From Pseudomonadota bacterium (GTDB lineage: Bacteria; Myxococcota_A; Polyangia; GCA-2747355): 64,000 nt of DNA. The notes under the pieces were generated by a model. That model did not search any database and had not been told where the DNA came from. It was given only the letters and a program-made list of their open reading frames with translations. The stretch is from the NCBI GenBank assembly GCA_016711215.1, contig JADJTL010000005.1:62001-126000 (forward strand), written 5' to 3'. Every line of letters starts with the position of its first letter. Within the stretch, counting starts at the first letter, position 1. Positions 54,263-62,306 of the stretch are shown here, piece by piece. A program made the position numbers and the translations under genes.

Positions 54263-54504
54263 AGGTGCGACGCGCGAAGGTGCGCGTGACAGGGGCCAGA
54301 CGCGGGACGCGATTGACCACGACGGCGCCGACTGACGCTGGTTTCAGGGGCGTGAGGGGGCGTATTTGCGCGCCTGAACGCAGCCAGCCCCTCTCAGCGT
54401 GGCGAGGCGCGAGGCACGAGGGCAGCGGGGAGCGCGCGGGCCGCGTGGACCTGGCCTCAGGGTGCCTGGGCGCAACAGGCGCCGGCGTACAGCCGCAGCG
54501 CGTA
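54263..54504. repeat. captured copy of the RAYT gene 3' end
   Basis: The 242 bases match 57479-57720 over their full length, with one difference noticed (T at about 54450 where the other has C). On the minus strand they hold the last 15 codons and stop of the RAYT gene (ALRLYAGACCAQAP) plus its 3' flank. The copy is embedded between two blocks of the repeat array and its coding end is cut exactly after a codon. Confidence 0.93.
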
Positions 54505-54645
54505 TGACAAGGGCCCCGACCCGGGTTGATTGAGAAAGGGCCCCGACCCGCATGAAGGGCCCCAGTGAAGGGCCCCGACCCGCCAAGGGTCCCGACCCGG
54601 GTTGAAAAAAAGGGTCCCGACCCGGGTTGATGGGTTCGAGGAAAA
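54505..54645. repeat. large REP-like array, block 2
   Basis: Three more full units (about 54511, 54587 and 54613) and several fragments lie between the RAYT fragment and the IS3 left end. The first 33 bases (TGACAAGGGCCCCGACCCGG and the following GTTGATTGAGAAA) are repeated exactly at 55132-55164. Confidence 0.9.
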
Positions 54646-54708
54646 GTGGCATTCCCCCGGTTCAGTTGACACCCTACAGGGGGCGAATCGGCCCCGATGG
54701 AGTGTCAG

Positions 54709-54990
54709 ATGAAACGACGAAACTTCAGCGCCTCGTTCAGAGAGGAGGCCGTGAAGCTGGTGAGGGAGGGGGGCCGTAGCGCCGGCAAGGCAGCCAAGGA
54801 GCTGGGACTCAGCGAGTCGGCTCTGCGCCGCTGGATAGAGGCTAGCGACGTCGAGCAGGGAAGCAAGGCAGGGCTGACCATGGCCGAGAAATCCGAGATA
54901 CGCGAGCTCAAGCGCGAGAACGCCACGCTACGGATGGAGCGCGATATTCTAAAAAAAGCGGTGAGCTTCTTCGCCAAGGAAAATCAATGA
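54709..54990 (+). CDS. IS3-family transposase OrfA, copy 1
   Basis: The product has 93 residues, with the HTH NFSASFREEAVKLVREGGRS, AGKAAKELGLSESALRRWIE and a C-terminal leucine-zipper-like KRENATLRMERDILKKAVSF. It binds the element ends and supports the DDE subunit. The ATG at 54709 has GGAG 7 bases upstream; 54697 is also possible. It overlaps the truncated orfB by 4 bases. Confidence 0.9.
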   Translation: MKRRNFSASFREEAVKLVREGGRSAGKAAKELGLSESALRRWIEASDVEQGSKAGLTMAEKSEIRELKRENATLRMERDILKKAVSFFAKENQ

Positions 54991-55131
54991 GATTCGCGTT
55001 CATTGATGCGGAGAAGCGCCGCTATCCGCTGCCGGTGTTGTGCCGAGTGATGCAGGTGACCCGGGGTGGCTATTACGCCTGGCACCATCGCGAGCCCAGC
55101 GCACGGCGTCAGCGCGATGCCGAGCTGCTCG
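54987..55131 (+). pseudogene. IS3-family OrfB, truncated copy 1
   Basis: The first 48 codons (MRFAFIDAEKRRYPLPVLCR and VMQVTRGGYYAWHHREP) match the full orfB at 55474. After AELL the frame runs into a REP unit and stops. The integrase core is missing, so it is inactive. Confidence 0.9.
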
Positions 55132-55165
55132 TGACAAGGGCCCCGACCCGGGTTGATTGAGAAAA
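55132..55165. repeat. single REP unit at the IS3 copy junction
   Basis: A stray unit with core CCCCGACCCGGGTTGATTGA joins the truncated IS3 copy to the second IS3 copy. Its first 33 bases equal 54505-54537. Confidence 0.9.
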
Positions 55166-55195
55166 GGGGGCGAATCGGCCCCGATGGAGTGTCAG

Positions 55196-55477
55196 ATGAA
55201 ACGACGAAACTTCAGCGCCTCGTTCAGAGAGGAGGCCGTGAAGCTGGTGAGGGAGGGGGGCCGTAGCGCCGGCAAGGCAGCCAAGGAGCTGGGACTCAGC
55301 GAGTCGGCTCTGCGCCGCTGGATAGAGGCTAGCGACGTCGAGCAGGGAAGCAAGGCAGGGCTGACCATGGCCGAGAAATCCGAGATACGCGAGCTCAAGC
55401 GCGAGAACGCCACGCTACGGATGGAGCGCGATATTCTAAAAAAAGCGGTGAGCTTCTTCGCCAAGGAAAATCAATGA
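55196..55477 (+). CDS. IS3-family transposase OrfA, copy 2
   Basis: It is identical in sequence to copy 1 (93 residues, HTH plus coiled coil). Its stop overlaps the orfB ATG by 4 bases (55474-55477), the arrangement used in IS3 elements to make OrfAB by frameshifting or OrfB by coupling. Confidence 0.92.
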   Translation: MKRRNFSASFREEAVKLVREGGRSAGKAAKELGLSESALRRWIEASDVEQGSKAGLTMAEKSEIRELKRENATLRMERDILKKAVSFFAKENQ

Positions 55478-56496
55478 GATTCGCGTTCATTGATGCGGAG
55501 AAGCGCCGCTATCCGCTGCCGGTGTTGTGCCGAGTGATGCAGGTGACCCGGGGTGGCTATTACGCCTGGCACCATCGCGAGCCCAGCGCACGGCGTCAGC
55601 GCGATGCCGAGCTGCTCGAGAGGATTCGCGCGTTCTACGAGGCCAGTGGCAAGTGCTACGGCAGCCCGCGTATCTTCGATGACCTGCGTGCAGCACGGGA
55701 GCCGGTCAGCGAAAAGCGCGTCGCTCGCCTGATGCGGCAAGCTGGCCTCGTGGGCAAGCACCGGCGAATATTCACCTCCACCACCGACAGCAGTCACGAC
55801 ATCCCGGTTGCGCCAAACCTGCTGAATCGGCAGTTCCACGCGCCACGGCCCAATGTTGTCTGGGCCTCCGACATCACCCAGCTGGCGACGCCAGAGGGTT
55901 GGCTGTACCTTGCCGTGGTACTGGACTTGTTTGCTCGCGCCGTCGTCGGATGGGCGCTGCGCAACGACATCACACGGCACTTGGTGCTCGAGGCGGTACG
56001 GATGGCGATCGCGGTCAGGCGCCCTGCCTCGGGGCTCGTCTTTCACTCGGATCGTGGCAGTCAGTACGCGGCTAACGACACTGAGCAGCTGTTGCGGGCC
56101 CACGGCATGAGGCCGAGCATGAGCGGCCTCGGCAACTGCTACGATAACGCGGTCTCCGAATCGTTTTTTGCGGCCTGCAAGAACGAGCTCGGCGACACCT
56201 TCCCCTCGCGCCGCCAGGGTCGTAGCGACGCGTTCGTATTCATCGAGACCTACTACAACCCCCGTCGACGTCACAGTTTCAACGGCAATCTCTCACCGCT
56301 GGACTGCGAGGCCTTCTTTGCGCGTAACGGTCGACGCCCCACCGGCGTCAAGGACCTGCTTGCCGAGGCCGACCGCCTGCTGCACAACACCAACTCACTG
56401 CGCGAGGGGCGCGTCGTCCCCTATGCCGGAGATAGCATCCTCTCCATCCACCGCGGTCCGAACTCGATGCCCGAGGGCCTTCAACCTTCTATCTAA
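55474..56496 (+). CDS. IS3-family transposase OrfB (DDE integrase)
   Basis: The 340-residue protein has an N-terminal HTH_21-like part (ERIRAFYEASGKCYGSPRIF) and an rve integrase core with the catalytic triad Asp133 (VVWASDITQL), Asp193 (VFHSDRGSQYA) and Glu229 (AVSESFFAACKNE). The 35-residue D-E spacing is correct, so the enzyme looks complete. The element ends 20 bases later. Codon and composition resemble the neighbours. Confidence 0.95.
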   Translation: MRFAFIDAEKRRYPLPVLCRVMQVTRGGYYAWHHREPSARRQRDAELLERIRAFYEASGKCYGSPRIFDDLRAAREPVSEKRVARLMRQAGLVGKHRRIFTSTTDSSHDIPVAPNLLNRQFHAPRPNVVWASDITQLATPEGWLYLAVVLDLFARAVVGWALRNDITRHLVLEAVRMAIAVRRPASGLVFHSDRGSQYAANDTEQLLRAHGMRPSMSGLGNCYDNAVSESFFAACKNELGDTFPSRRQGRSDAFVFIETYYNPRRRHSFNGNLSPLDCEAFFARNGRRPTGVKDLLAEADRLLHNTNSLREGRVVPYAGDSILSIHRGPNSMPEGLQPSI

Positions 56497-56525
56497 CCTG
56501 TCAACTGAATCGGGGGAGGCCTATC

Positions 56526-56616
56526 CTCTTTGAACGAGGCGCTGAAGTTTCGTCGTTTCATCTGACACTCCATCGAGGCCGATTCGCCCCCTGTAGGGTG
56601 TCAACTGAACCGGGGG
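56526..56616 (-). repeat. inverted copy of the IS3 left end
   Basis: Read on the minus strand, these 91 bases repeat the left end 54654-54745, including the terminal repeat and the first codons of orfA, with few differences. The outer flank TGGCATTACCCCC on this side matches TGGCATTCCCCC on the left of copy 1, so the whole block 54644-56626 is bounded by long inverted repeats. Confidence 0.88.
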
Positions 56617-56839
56617 TAATGCCACCCCGCCATACTCCCCCCAGCCGCGTAGATCGGCTTTGGAGTTCCTACACATGGCTCAGCGCCCGGCCCGTCCCCG
56701 TCCCTGAATGCGATGATGCGTCCGTGGTCCCTGATGGCGGCCGCGTCCACGGCGACGCAAACGAGGTCGGCGCCGACGGCCTCGACACGGTGCCTGGCCC
56801 GCCCGACACGGTGGCCGCGGCATCGTCTAGGCGATCCCT
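56617..56839. other. region downstream of the small lipoprotein gene, cut by the IS
   Basis: An open minus-strand frame (56601-56843) reads VGADLVCVAVDAAAIRDHGR but has no recognised domain and runs into the inverted IS end. It may be the broken end of the gene at 56840-57028 after a frameshift. Otherwise nothing is seen. Confidence 0.25.
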
Positions 56840-57028
56840 TCATGGATCGCTGAGCTCGTCCAGCGACCAGACCAGCGCAGCGAGGCGTACTCGAGCGCGG
56901 ATCGTCGCGGCGCGAGCGTCACCAACCCGATCGCCCCCATCGCGGCGCTCGCTCGACCCGTCGTGAGAGCAACTCAAGAGAGTCGCGGCGGCGGTGATCA
57001 CGATCGAGTAACGCAGAAAGCGCATCAT
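56840..57028 (-). CDS. small lipoprotein, possibly truncated
   Basis: The 62-residue protein MMRFLRYSIVITAAATLLSC has a lipobox and then SHDGSSERRDGGDRVGDARA and a short helix. Its ATG overlaps the upstream gene stop by 4 bases. The natural gene may have been longer, with a frameshift near 56850 and truncation by the IS. No function known. Confidence 0.45.
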   Translation of the reverse strand: MMRFLRYSIVITAAATLLSCSHDGSSERRDGGDRVGDARAATIRARVRLAALVWSLDELSDP

Positions 57029-57387
57029 GGCGGTGTCGGGAGCCGGACATTCGCACGCACAGCGCCGTTGTCCTCCACGACCTGAACGACAGTCCCACTG
57101 CTGCCCTGCTTCTGGATCACGACAACCTCCTGATCGCCGTTGTTGTCCACATCCGCGACACACGCCGCGATGAGAACACCGCCAGGGTCCATCTGACTCG
57201 TGCAGGTGGGCTTGATGAGCGTGACCGGGGGATCCACGCTCTGGGCCAGTGCCCTCGCCGTTTCCAAGCGGAGGGCTGAATGCGGGCTAGGATCAACAGG
57301 GCGCACCGACAGCGTGAAAATGCCGATCACGAGACCGATGGCGACGATGCCCCCCAAGATCGCGCGTCCGCGTCCGACTTTGTCCAT
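57025..57387 (-). CDS. membrane-anchored protein with FG-GAP-like calcium motif
   Basis: The 120-residue protein starts MDKVGRGRAILGGIVAIGLV with a strong GGAGGAAAC upstream. One transmembrane helix is followed by a short periplasmic part. Near the end it has ACVADVDNNGDQEVVVIQKQ, a D-x-D-N-x-D calcium-binding motif typical of FG-GAP/VCBS propeller blades, then VVQVVEDNGAVRANVRL. A single blade is too small for a propeller, so the gene may have been part of a longer family member. It is coupled to the downstream small lipoprotein gene. Confidence 0.6.
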   Translation of the reverse strand: MDKVGRGRAILGGIVAIGLVIGIFTLSVRPVDPSPHSALRLETARALAQSVDPPVTLIKPTCTSQMDPGGVLIAACVADVDNNGDQEVVVIQKQGSSGTVVQVVEDNGAVRANVRLPTPP

Positions 57388-57478
57388 GTTTCCTCCTCGC
57401 GAACCGTCGTTGTCGTCGTTGAGCAGACCGAGCCTAGCCGGGAAGGGGCCGCGTGTGAAGAAAAGCAAGGACCCTCGT

Positions 57479-57720
57479 AGGTGCGACGCGCGAAGGTGCG
57501 CGTGACAGGGGCCAGACGCGGGACGCGATTGACCACGACGGCGCCGACTGACGCTGGTTTCAGGGGCGTGAGGGGGCGTATTTGCGCGCCTGAACGCAGC
57601 CAGCCCCTCTCAGCGTGGCGAGGCGCGAGGCACGAGGGCAGCGGGGAGCGCGCGGGCCGCGCGGACCTGGCCTCAGGGTGCCTGGGCGCAACAGGCGCCG
57701 GCGTACAGCCGCAGCGCGTA
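57479..57720. repeat. RAYT 3' end, source copy of the captured fragment
   Basis: The 242 bases include the last 16 codons (with stop) of the RAYT gene and 194 bases of 3' flank. They are duplicated at 54263-54504 inside the repeat array. The flank carries no REP core itself. Confidence 0.92.
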
Positions 57721-58572
57721 GGTGCCGAAGGGAAAGGTTGCGCCCCGGTCGCCCGCGCGCCAGCGCAGCCAAGCATCGCGGTAGCCCGCGACGAAATCGC
57801 GCAGGCGTTGCAGCGCTTCGATGCGCGCCCACTTGTTCCCACCGGCCACCCGAGGACTCGTTTTACGGCGTGGTTCGGGCCGGCTCGGCGTATCGAACGC
57901 CGACTGCCGCAGCACGGCGCGGCGGCCAAGCACGCCCCTGCCCTCCAGGCGGCGTTGGTCTGCAAGCGCCAGCTCGCGCGCAGTGACCGCGTCGGTCAGC
58001 AGCGCAACGTACTCATCCGCGTCCAGGTCCACGTACGCGGGCAGCGGAGCTACCGTCAAACTGGCCTCTGCTGGCAGCGGCCCCCGCTCACGGAAGAAGC
58101 GCTTCGGCCGCTTGAAAGACTCGGCGCGCCCGATCCGCGCCGGCCGGCTGATCAGCCCCGGCCAGTAATGGTGCTCTGTCACCAGGCCCGCTGCCACCGG
58201 GTTGGTCAGCGTGTAGACGACCTTGGCGAGCTGGGCTTCGCCATCGACCAGGCGCACCACCGACGGGGGCTCGCTCGCCCAGAGGTTCTCCCAGCGTCCC
58301 CAGTGCGCGTTGAGGCACTTCGCCGTGAATTCGAAGAGCCAGCGGAAGAACTCCGGCCGCGTTCCGCGGACGTCGGTGACCACGAGATGCAGGTGATTGG
58401 AGAGCACGCAGAAGGCGTGCACCCGCACGCCATAGCGTTCGGCCGCCACCGCCAGGCAGTAGCCGATGATGCCGTTGACCGCGCCCGACGGCCGCAGCAG
58501 AAACTGCCGCTGCGCGCAGCGGCGCGTCACCATCACCGTCTCTCCAGCGATCACAGGCCGCGGCAGGCTCAT
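57673..58572 (-). CDS. REP-associated tyrosine transposase (RAYT, Y1 HUH family)
   Basis: The 299-residue protein is a single-domain Y1 HUH transposase. The HUH motif is AFCVLSNHLHLVVTDVRG (His60 and His62), and the catalytic tyrosine is Tyr120 in KVVYTLTNPVAAGLV, the standard Y-x-x-x-NPV-x-AG context. The N-terminal GETVMVTRRCAQRQFLLRPS also matches the family. After residue 140 there is a longer C-terminal tail, Arg-rich, not seen in the shortest members. RAYTs process REP palindromes as DNA hairpins. A dense REP-like array and a copied piece of this gene lie only 3 kb away, so a functional link is likely though not shown. Confidence 0.88.
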   Translation of the reverse strand: MSLPRPVIAGETVMVTRRCAQRQFLLRPSGAVNGIIGYCLAVAAERYGVRVHAFCVLSNHLHLVVTDVRGTRPEFFRWLFEFTAKCLNAHWGRWENLWASEPPSVVRLVDGEAQLAKVVYTLTNPVAAGLVTEHHYWPGLISRPARIGRAESFKRPKRFFRERGPLPAEASLTVAPLPAYVDLDADEYVALLTDAVTARELALADQRRLEGRGVLGRRAVLRQSAFDTPSRPEPRRKTSPRVAGGNKWARIEALQRLRDFVAGYRDAWLRWRAGDRGATFPFGTYALRLYAGACCAQAP

Positions 58573-58729
58573 CCGGCCCCGGGACGTCTGCAGACCACGT
58601 GCCCATCACCCCGTTGCGTGATCCTGAACGGTTAGCCCAAAGCGCTGCGCCTTCCGTCCGAACGTCGGACCGGCCCCGCCGGTACACCGGCACTGCTGCG
58701 GCTACGGCCGGGACGGAATAGGCGAACCC

Positions 58730-58985
58730 GGCAGCGGTGCGGCAGCGGTGCGGCAGCGGTGCCGGATTCGCGCGCGAACGAATCCGGGAGAGGCAGCACG
58801 GGCAGCACGGGGAGAGTCAGCACGCCCGCGGGAGAGGCAGCACGCCCGCGCGCGAACGAACCCGGGAGCGGCAGCACGCGGGAGCGGCAGCACGAACCCG
58901 GGAGCCGCAGCACGCGCGGAGCGGCAGCACGCGCGGGAGCGGCAGCACGCGCGCAGCACGCGGGAGCGGCAGCACGCGCGCAGCT
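58730..58985. repeat. tandem repeats upstream of the RAYT gene
   Basis: Three copies of GCAGCGGTGCG (58731-58763) are followed by about nine copies of GGGAGCGGCAGCACGC with variable 3' ends, interrupted by two strings like CGCGCGAACGAAYCCGGGAG. The region lies between the RAYT start and the sigma-54 activator stop. Not clearly the same family as the array at 53.5 kb, though CCCGGGAG recurs. Confidence 0.8.
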
Positions 58986-60734
58986 CAGGAGACCGCCGAC
59001 GGCTCTGGGGCCGGCCGCACACCCTTGCGTGCCGCCCGCCGCGCGCCCAGCACGCCGTAGCCCTTTAGCTTGCGGTAGAGCGTCGCCGAGCCGATCCGCA
59101 GCTGCTCGGAGGTACGGGTCTGGTTGCCGCCGTTGAGCTCGAGCGCCGCGAGGATGTACTCCTTCTCGATCTCCTCGAGCGGCCGCACCAGGCCGTCTGT
59201 GACCATCGGCCTGGGAACCGCCTGGCGCACCTCCTCGGGCAGGTCCTCGAGCTCGACGCGGTTCCCGCGGGCGAGCGCCACCGCGCGCTCCATCGCGTTC
59301 GAGAGCTCGCGCACGTTGCCCGGCCATTGATGGCGCAAGAGCTGATCTGCGGCGCTAGGCGCCAAGCCCGCGATCTTGCGCCTCATGCCAATTGCCGCGT
59401 CGGCGAGCAGCACTCGCGCCAGCGGCAGGATGTCATCCCTACGCTCGCGCAGCGCCGGCACGCGCAGCTCGACGACCTTCAACCGGTAATAAAGGTCTTG
59501 GCGGAAGGAGCCGCCAGCGACCCCATGGGCGAGGTCGCGATTGGTTGCCGCCAGCACGCGCACGTCGACGCGGCGGTTCCTGTTCTCGCCGACGCGGCGG
59601 ACCTCGCGCTCCTGCAGCGCTCGTAGCAGCTTGACCTGCATGCTCGGCGACACCTCACCAACCTCGTCCAGCAGCAGCGTGCCGCTGTTGGCCGCCTCGA
59701 AGAGCCCCGGTCTGTCCTGCGTCGCACCGGTGAACGCACCCCTTGCGTGGCCGAAGAGCTCCGTCTCGAACAGGGACTCCGTGACGGCGCCGCAGTTGAA
59801 CGCAATGAAGGGGCCGGTCGCGCGCGTGGACTCCTCGTGGACGAGCCGCGCGATTCGTTCCTTGCCCGCGCCGCTCTCGCCGGTGATCAGCACGGTGGAG
59901 TCGACCTTGGCCACGCGACGGGCCAGGTCCAGCAGCTGGACCATCGACGGGCTCTTGGCGACGATACCCAGCGGCTCCGCCACGTCGGGGGCGACGCGCA
60001 CCAACGCACGCCGGTGCGTGCGCAGCTTGAACTCGGCGACCTTCAGCGATTCGATCACCCGCTGGAGCGAAACCTCCAGGCACTCCGTGAGGCGCTTGGA
60101 CACGAAGAAGCGCAGCTCTTCGGCGCGCTCGTCACCCCACTCCTCCCGGGTACGGCCGAGGAGGTGGCACGCTGCGTCGCCCTTGCCGATGCAGCGATCC
60201 TCGAGCACGTAGGATTTCTCTGCCCGCGATCCGGCTGAGATAACCACTGGTGAGCCCGCAGATAGTCCAGCACATCGGCTCGTCGGCCCGACCGAAGTGC
60301 AGCAGATGCTGCTCGGCCTCGTAGGAGGCGACGATCATCAAGCCCTGTTTGGAGAGCGGACCGACGCCGCCCGCCTCAACGCGGAAGAGCCCCTCGAGGG
60401 CGTGAATTCGTGTTCCCGCCCGGCCCCAGTCGTCATCGCTCTCCCACTTGAACTCGGCCTTCATCGCCTCCGCCATCCGCCAGCCGTGGGCAAAGCCGAA
60501 CTGGGTGAGCACGGCGCGCGCGGCCGTCAGGCCGAAGTTCTCCACGAGGTACTTGCGCAGCAGCCCGATCGCCACGGCATCCACCAGCAGCGCGCGCTGC
60601 CCAGCGAAGCGAATCAGGCCGCCCTCAGGGTCCAGCTCGAGGAGCTCTTCGTGGTCGAGATCTTCAACGCGCATTCTGGGAACCGTTCGTTCGAATTGAC
60701 TGACACCGTACGTCATCTTGACTGATTGGATCAC
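58985..60734 (-). CDS. sigma-54 dependent activator (XylR_N-V4R-AAA-Fis), with frameshift
   Basis: The N-terminal 190 residues (start 60734, or 60674 MRVEDLDHEELL) contain a XylR N-terminal domain (GGLIRFAGQRALLVDAVAIG) and a V4R ligand domain (ADEPMCWTICGLTSGYLS). The frame then slips by one base near 60213, since the next frame continues SYVLEDRCIGKGDAACHLLG. The AAA+ core is complete: VLITGESGAGKERIARLVHE, GHARGAFTGATQDRPGLFEA with GAFTGA, and SGTLLLDEVGEVSPSMQVKL. It ends with a Fis HTH (TRTSEQLRIGSATLYRKLKG). It probably senses a small molecule and activates the divergent cluster. The indel may be an error. Confidence 0.85.
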
Positions 60735-60787
60735 CCCATAGGACTAGCGATCGCTCTAAGTCGCCGTGCTGATGAGGCTCTTCTCCT

Positions 60788-60803
60788 TGGCCCGCAAGCT
60801 GCT
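60788..60803 (+). promoter_or_regulatory. sigma-54 (-24/-12) promoter for the stress cluster
   Basis: TTGGCCCGCAAGCTGCTT has GG at -24 and GC at -12 exactly 12 bases apart, close to the consensus TGGCACG-N4-TTGC. It lies about 190 bases upstream of the DUF4398 gene and points toward the 61-63.6 kb cluster. The activator gene is divergent. Confidence 0.7.
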
Positions 60804-60938
60804 TTACCGCGGGTGTCGCAATGTAGGGAACTCCACGACCGGAGTTCTCGCGTCAGGCGCGCGGAGCCAGCCCTACTAGCCCGCCCTGCCGCCCGCCCTA
60901 GTGGGGTTGGCGGTCCGACGCCGGGGCACTTAGACAGG

Positions 60939-60956
60939 ACCGACCTTAGGGTCGGC
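60939..60956 (+). promoter_or_regulatory. leader hairpin upstream of the DUF4398 gene
   Basis: CCGACC and GGTCGG form a perfect 6-base stem with loop TTAG, 20 bases before the ATG. It could affect translation or RNA stability; support is structural only. Confidence 0.3.
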
Positions 60957-60976
60957 CCGCAGAGCAGGAGTTCTTC

Positions 60977-61345
60977 ATGAGACACATCTCCAAGACCGGC
61001 ATACTGGTGTTCGCCGTGGCCATCGGCGCCGCGGCCGCGACCGCAGGGTGCGCTAGCGCTCCCCCGCTGCACACCGAGGCTTCCACCTCGGGGATTCGTG
61101 CCGCGGAAGAGGTCGGAGCGCCTCGGGTGCCTCGCGCGGCGCTTCACCTTCAGCTCGCCAAAGAAGAGCTGGAGCACGCCAAGGGCCTGGCTGCCGAGGG
61201 CGAAAAGGCCAAGGCGGCATCAATGCTGACCCGCGCCGAGGCCGACGCGCAGCTCGCTGTGGCCCTCTCCCGCGAGAGCAACGAACAAGCGGAGGCCCGC
61301 TCCGCCATCGAGCGGGTGCGCCGACTCCGCGCCGACAGTGAGTAG
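60977..61345 (+). CDS. DUF4398-type lipoprotein
   Basis: The 122-residue protein has a signal (GILVFAVAIGAAAATAGC) with lipobox. A helical coiled-coil region follows: AALHLQLAKEELEHAKGLAA and EGEKAKAASMLTRAEADAQL, the pattern of DUF4398 proteins, which occur beside OmpA-type genes. GCAGGAG lies 8 bases before the ATG. It is the first gene after the sigma-54 promoter. Confidence 0.75.
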   Translation: MRHISKTGILVFAVAIGAAAATAGCASAPPLHTEASTSGIRAAEEVGAPRVPRAALHLQLAKEELEHAKGLAAEGEKAKAASMLTRAEADAQLAVALSRESNEQAEARSAIERVRRLRADSE

Positions 61346-61400
61346 CCCTCACAGGGCGAACGCGATCGCTTTGCAGTCAGTTCAACGGAAGGAATCCGCC

Positions 61401-62294
61401 ATGAAAATGAATCACGCTCTCGTATTCGCCTCCTGCGCTCTCTTCTTCGGCGCGTGCGCAGCCACCGCCCCCCGCGAGCTCGTCAACGCTCGCAAGGCCT
61501 ACCGGCGCGCCAGCAGGGGCCGCGCGGCCCGCGTGGCCCCTGCGGAGCTACATGTGGCCAACCGGGCTCTCGCGCAGGCCGAGCAGTCCTTTCAGCAGGC
61601 TCCCGACTCCTACCAGACCCGTGACCTGGCCTATGTGGCCCAACGCAAGTCGGAGTTCGCGGAGGCTACGGCCTCGATCGCCGTCGAACGGAAGGCGCAG
61701 GCCAGTGCCAAGCGAGACTACCAGGCGACGCAGGGCAAGATCGTCAAACAGACCCAGCAGCACCTGAGCGATACCCGCTCGGCCCTCGCGGCCTCCCAGC
61801 GGAGCGGGGCGACGACGGCAGCGCAGCTCGCCGCTTCGCAAACGGCGCGCGCGGCTGCGGACCAGCGTGCGGCCGACGCGCTGTCGGCTCTCGCCCGACT
61901 GGCGGCCGTCAAAGATGAGCCGCGCGGGCTCGTCATCACCCTCTCCGGCAGCGTGCTCTTCGCCTCCAATCAGGCCACCTTGCTGGCCACAGCTCGGTCG
62001 CGCGTCGACCAGGTGGCTGCTGTGCTGCTCACGACCCGCGAGCGCAACATCACCGTCGAGGGCCACACCGACTCACAGGGCTCCGAAGGCCGCAACCTCG
62101 ACCTCTCGCAGCGTCGGGCCGACGCCGTCCGCAACGCTCTCGTGCAGCAGGGCTACCAGGCCGACCTGATTCAGTCCCAGGGTCTCGGCGAAACGCACCC
62201 TGTCGCCGATAACTCCAGCGCCGAGGGGCGCGCCAACAACCGCCGCGTCGAAATCATCATCGCCCCCGCGGCGCAACACTCGTCAATCCAGTAG
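61401..62294 (+). CDS. OmpA-family lipoprotein with DUF4398 N-terminus
   Basis: The 297-residue lipoprotein (ALVFASCALFFGACAA) has a helical DUF4398-like N-terminal half (ANRALAQAEQSFQQAPDSYQ, DLAYVAQRKSEFAEATASIA) and an OmpA peptidoglycan-binding domain: GLVITLSGSVLFASNQATLL, ITVEGHTDSQGSEGRNLDLS, SQRRADAVRNALVQQGYQ and RANNRRVEIII. It would link the outer membrane to peptidoglycan under stress. It starts 55 bases after the DUF4398 gene, with GGAAGGA upstream. Confidence 0.88.
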   Translation: MKMNHALVFASCALFFGACAATAPRELVNARKAYRRASRGRAARVAPAELHVANRALAQAEQSFQQAPDSYQTRDLAYVAQRKSEFAEATASIAVERKAQASAKRDYQATQGKIVKQTQQHLSDTRSALAASQRSGATTAAQLAASQTARAAADQRAADALSALARLAAVKDEPRGLVITLSGSVLFASNQATLLATARSRVDQVAAVLLTTRERNITVEGHTDSQGSEGRNLDLSQRRADAVRNALVQQGYQADLIQSQGLGETHPVADNSSAEGRANNRRVEIIIAPAAQHSSIQ

Positions 62295-62306
62295 GAGCAG
62301 GCTCCC

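Larger units (their letters stand above)
54654..55131 (+). mobile_element. IS3-family element, truncated copy 1
   Basis: The left inverted repeat CCCCCGGTTCAGTTGACACC (54654-54673) is intact. The element contains orfA and the first 48 codons of orfB, then ends abruptly at 55131 where a REP unit begins. Bases 54679-55131 recur at 55166-55618 with no difference seen on reading, offset exactly 487. Confidence 0.9.
55166..56516 (+). mobile_element. IS3-family element, copy 2 (left terminal repeat missing)
   Basis: This copy starts at GGGGGCGAATCGG, lacking the first 25 bases of the left end (54654-54678), and carries complete orfA and orfB. The right inverted repeat CCTGTCAACTGAATCGGGGG at 56497-56516 matches the left end repeat with three mismatches. 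Confidence 0.9.

Noticed and set aside
53475..54645. CRISPR array
   Set aside because: Unit spacing is irregular (24 to about 95 bases), units are palindromic and themselves vary, and no constant-length unique spacers exist.
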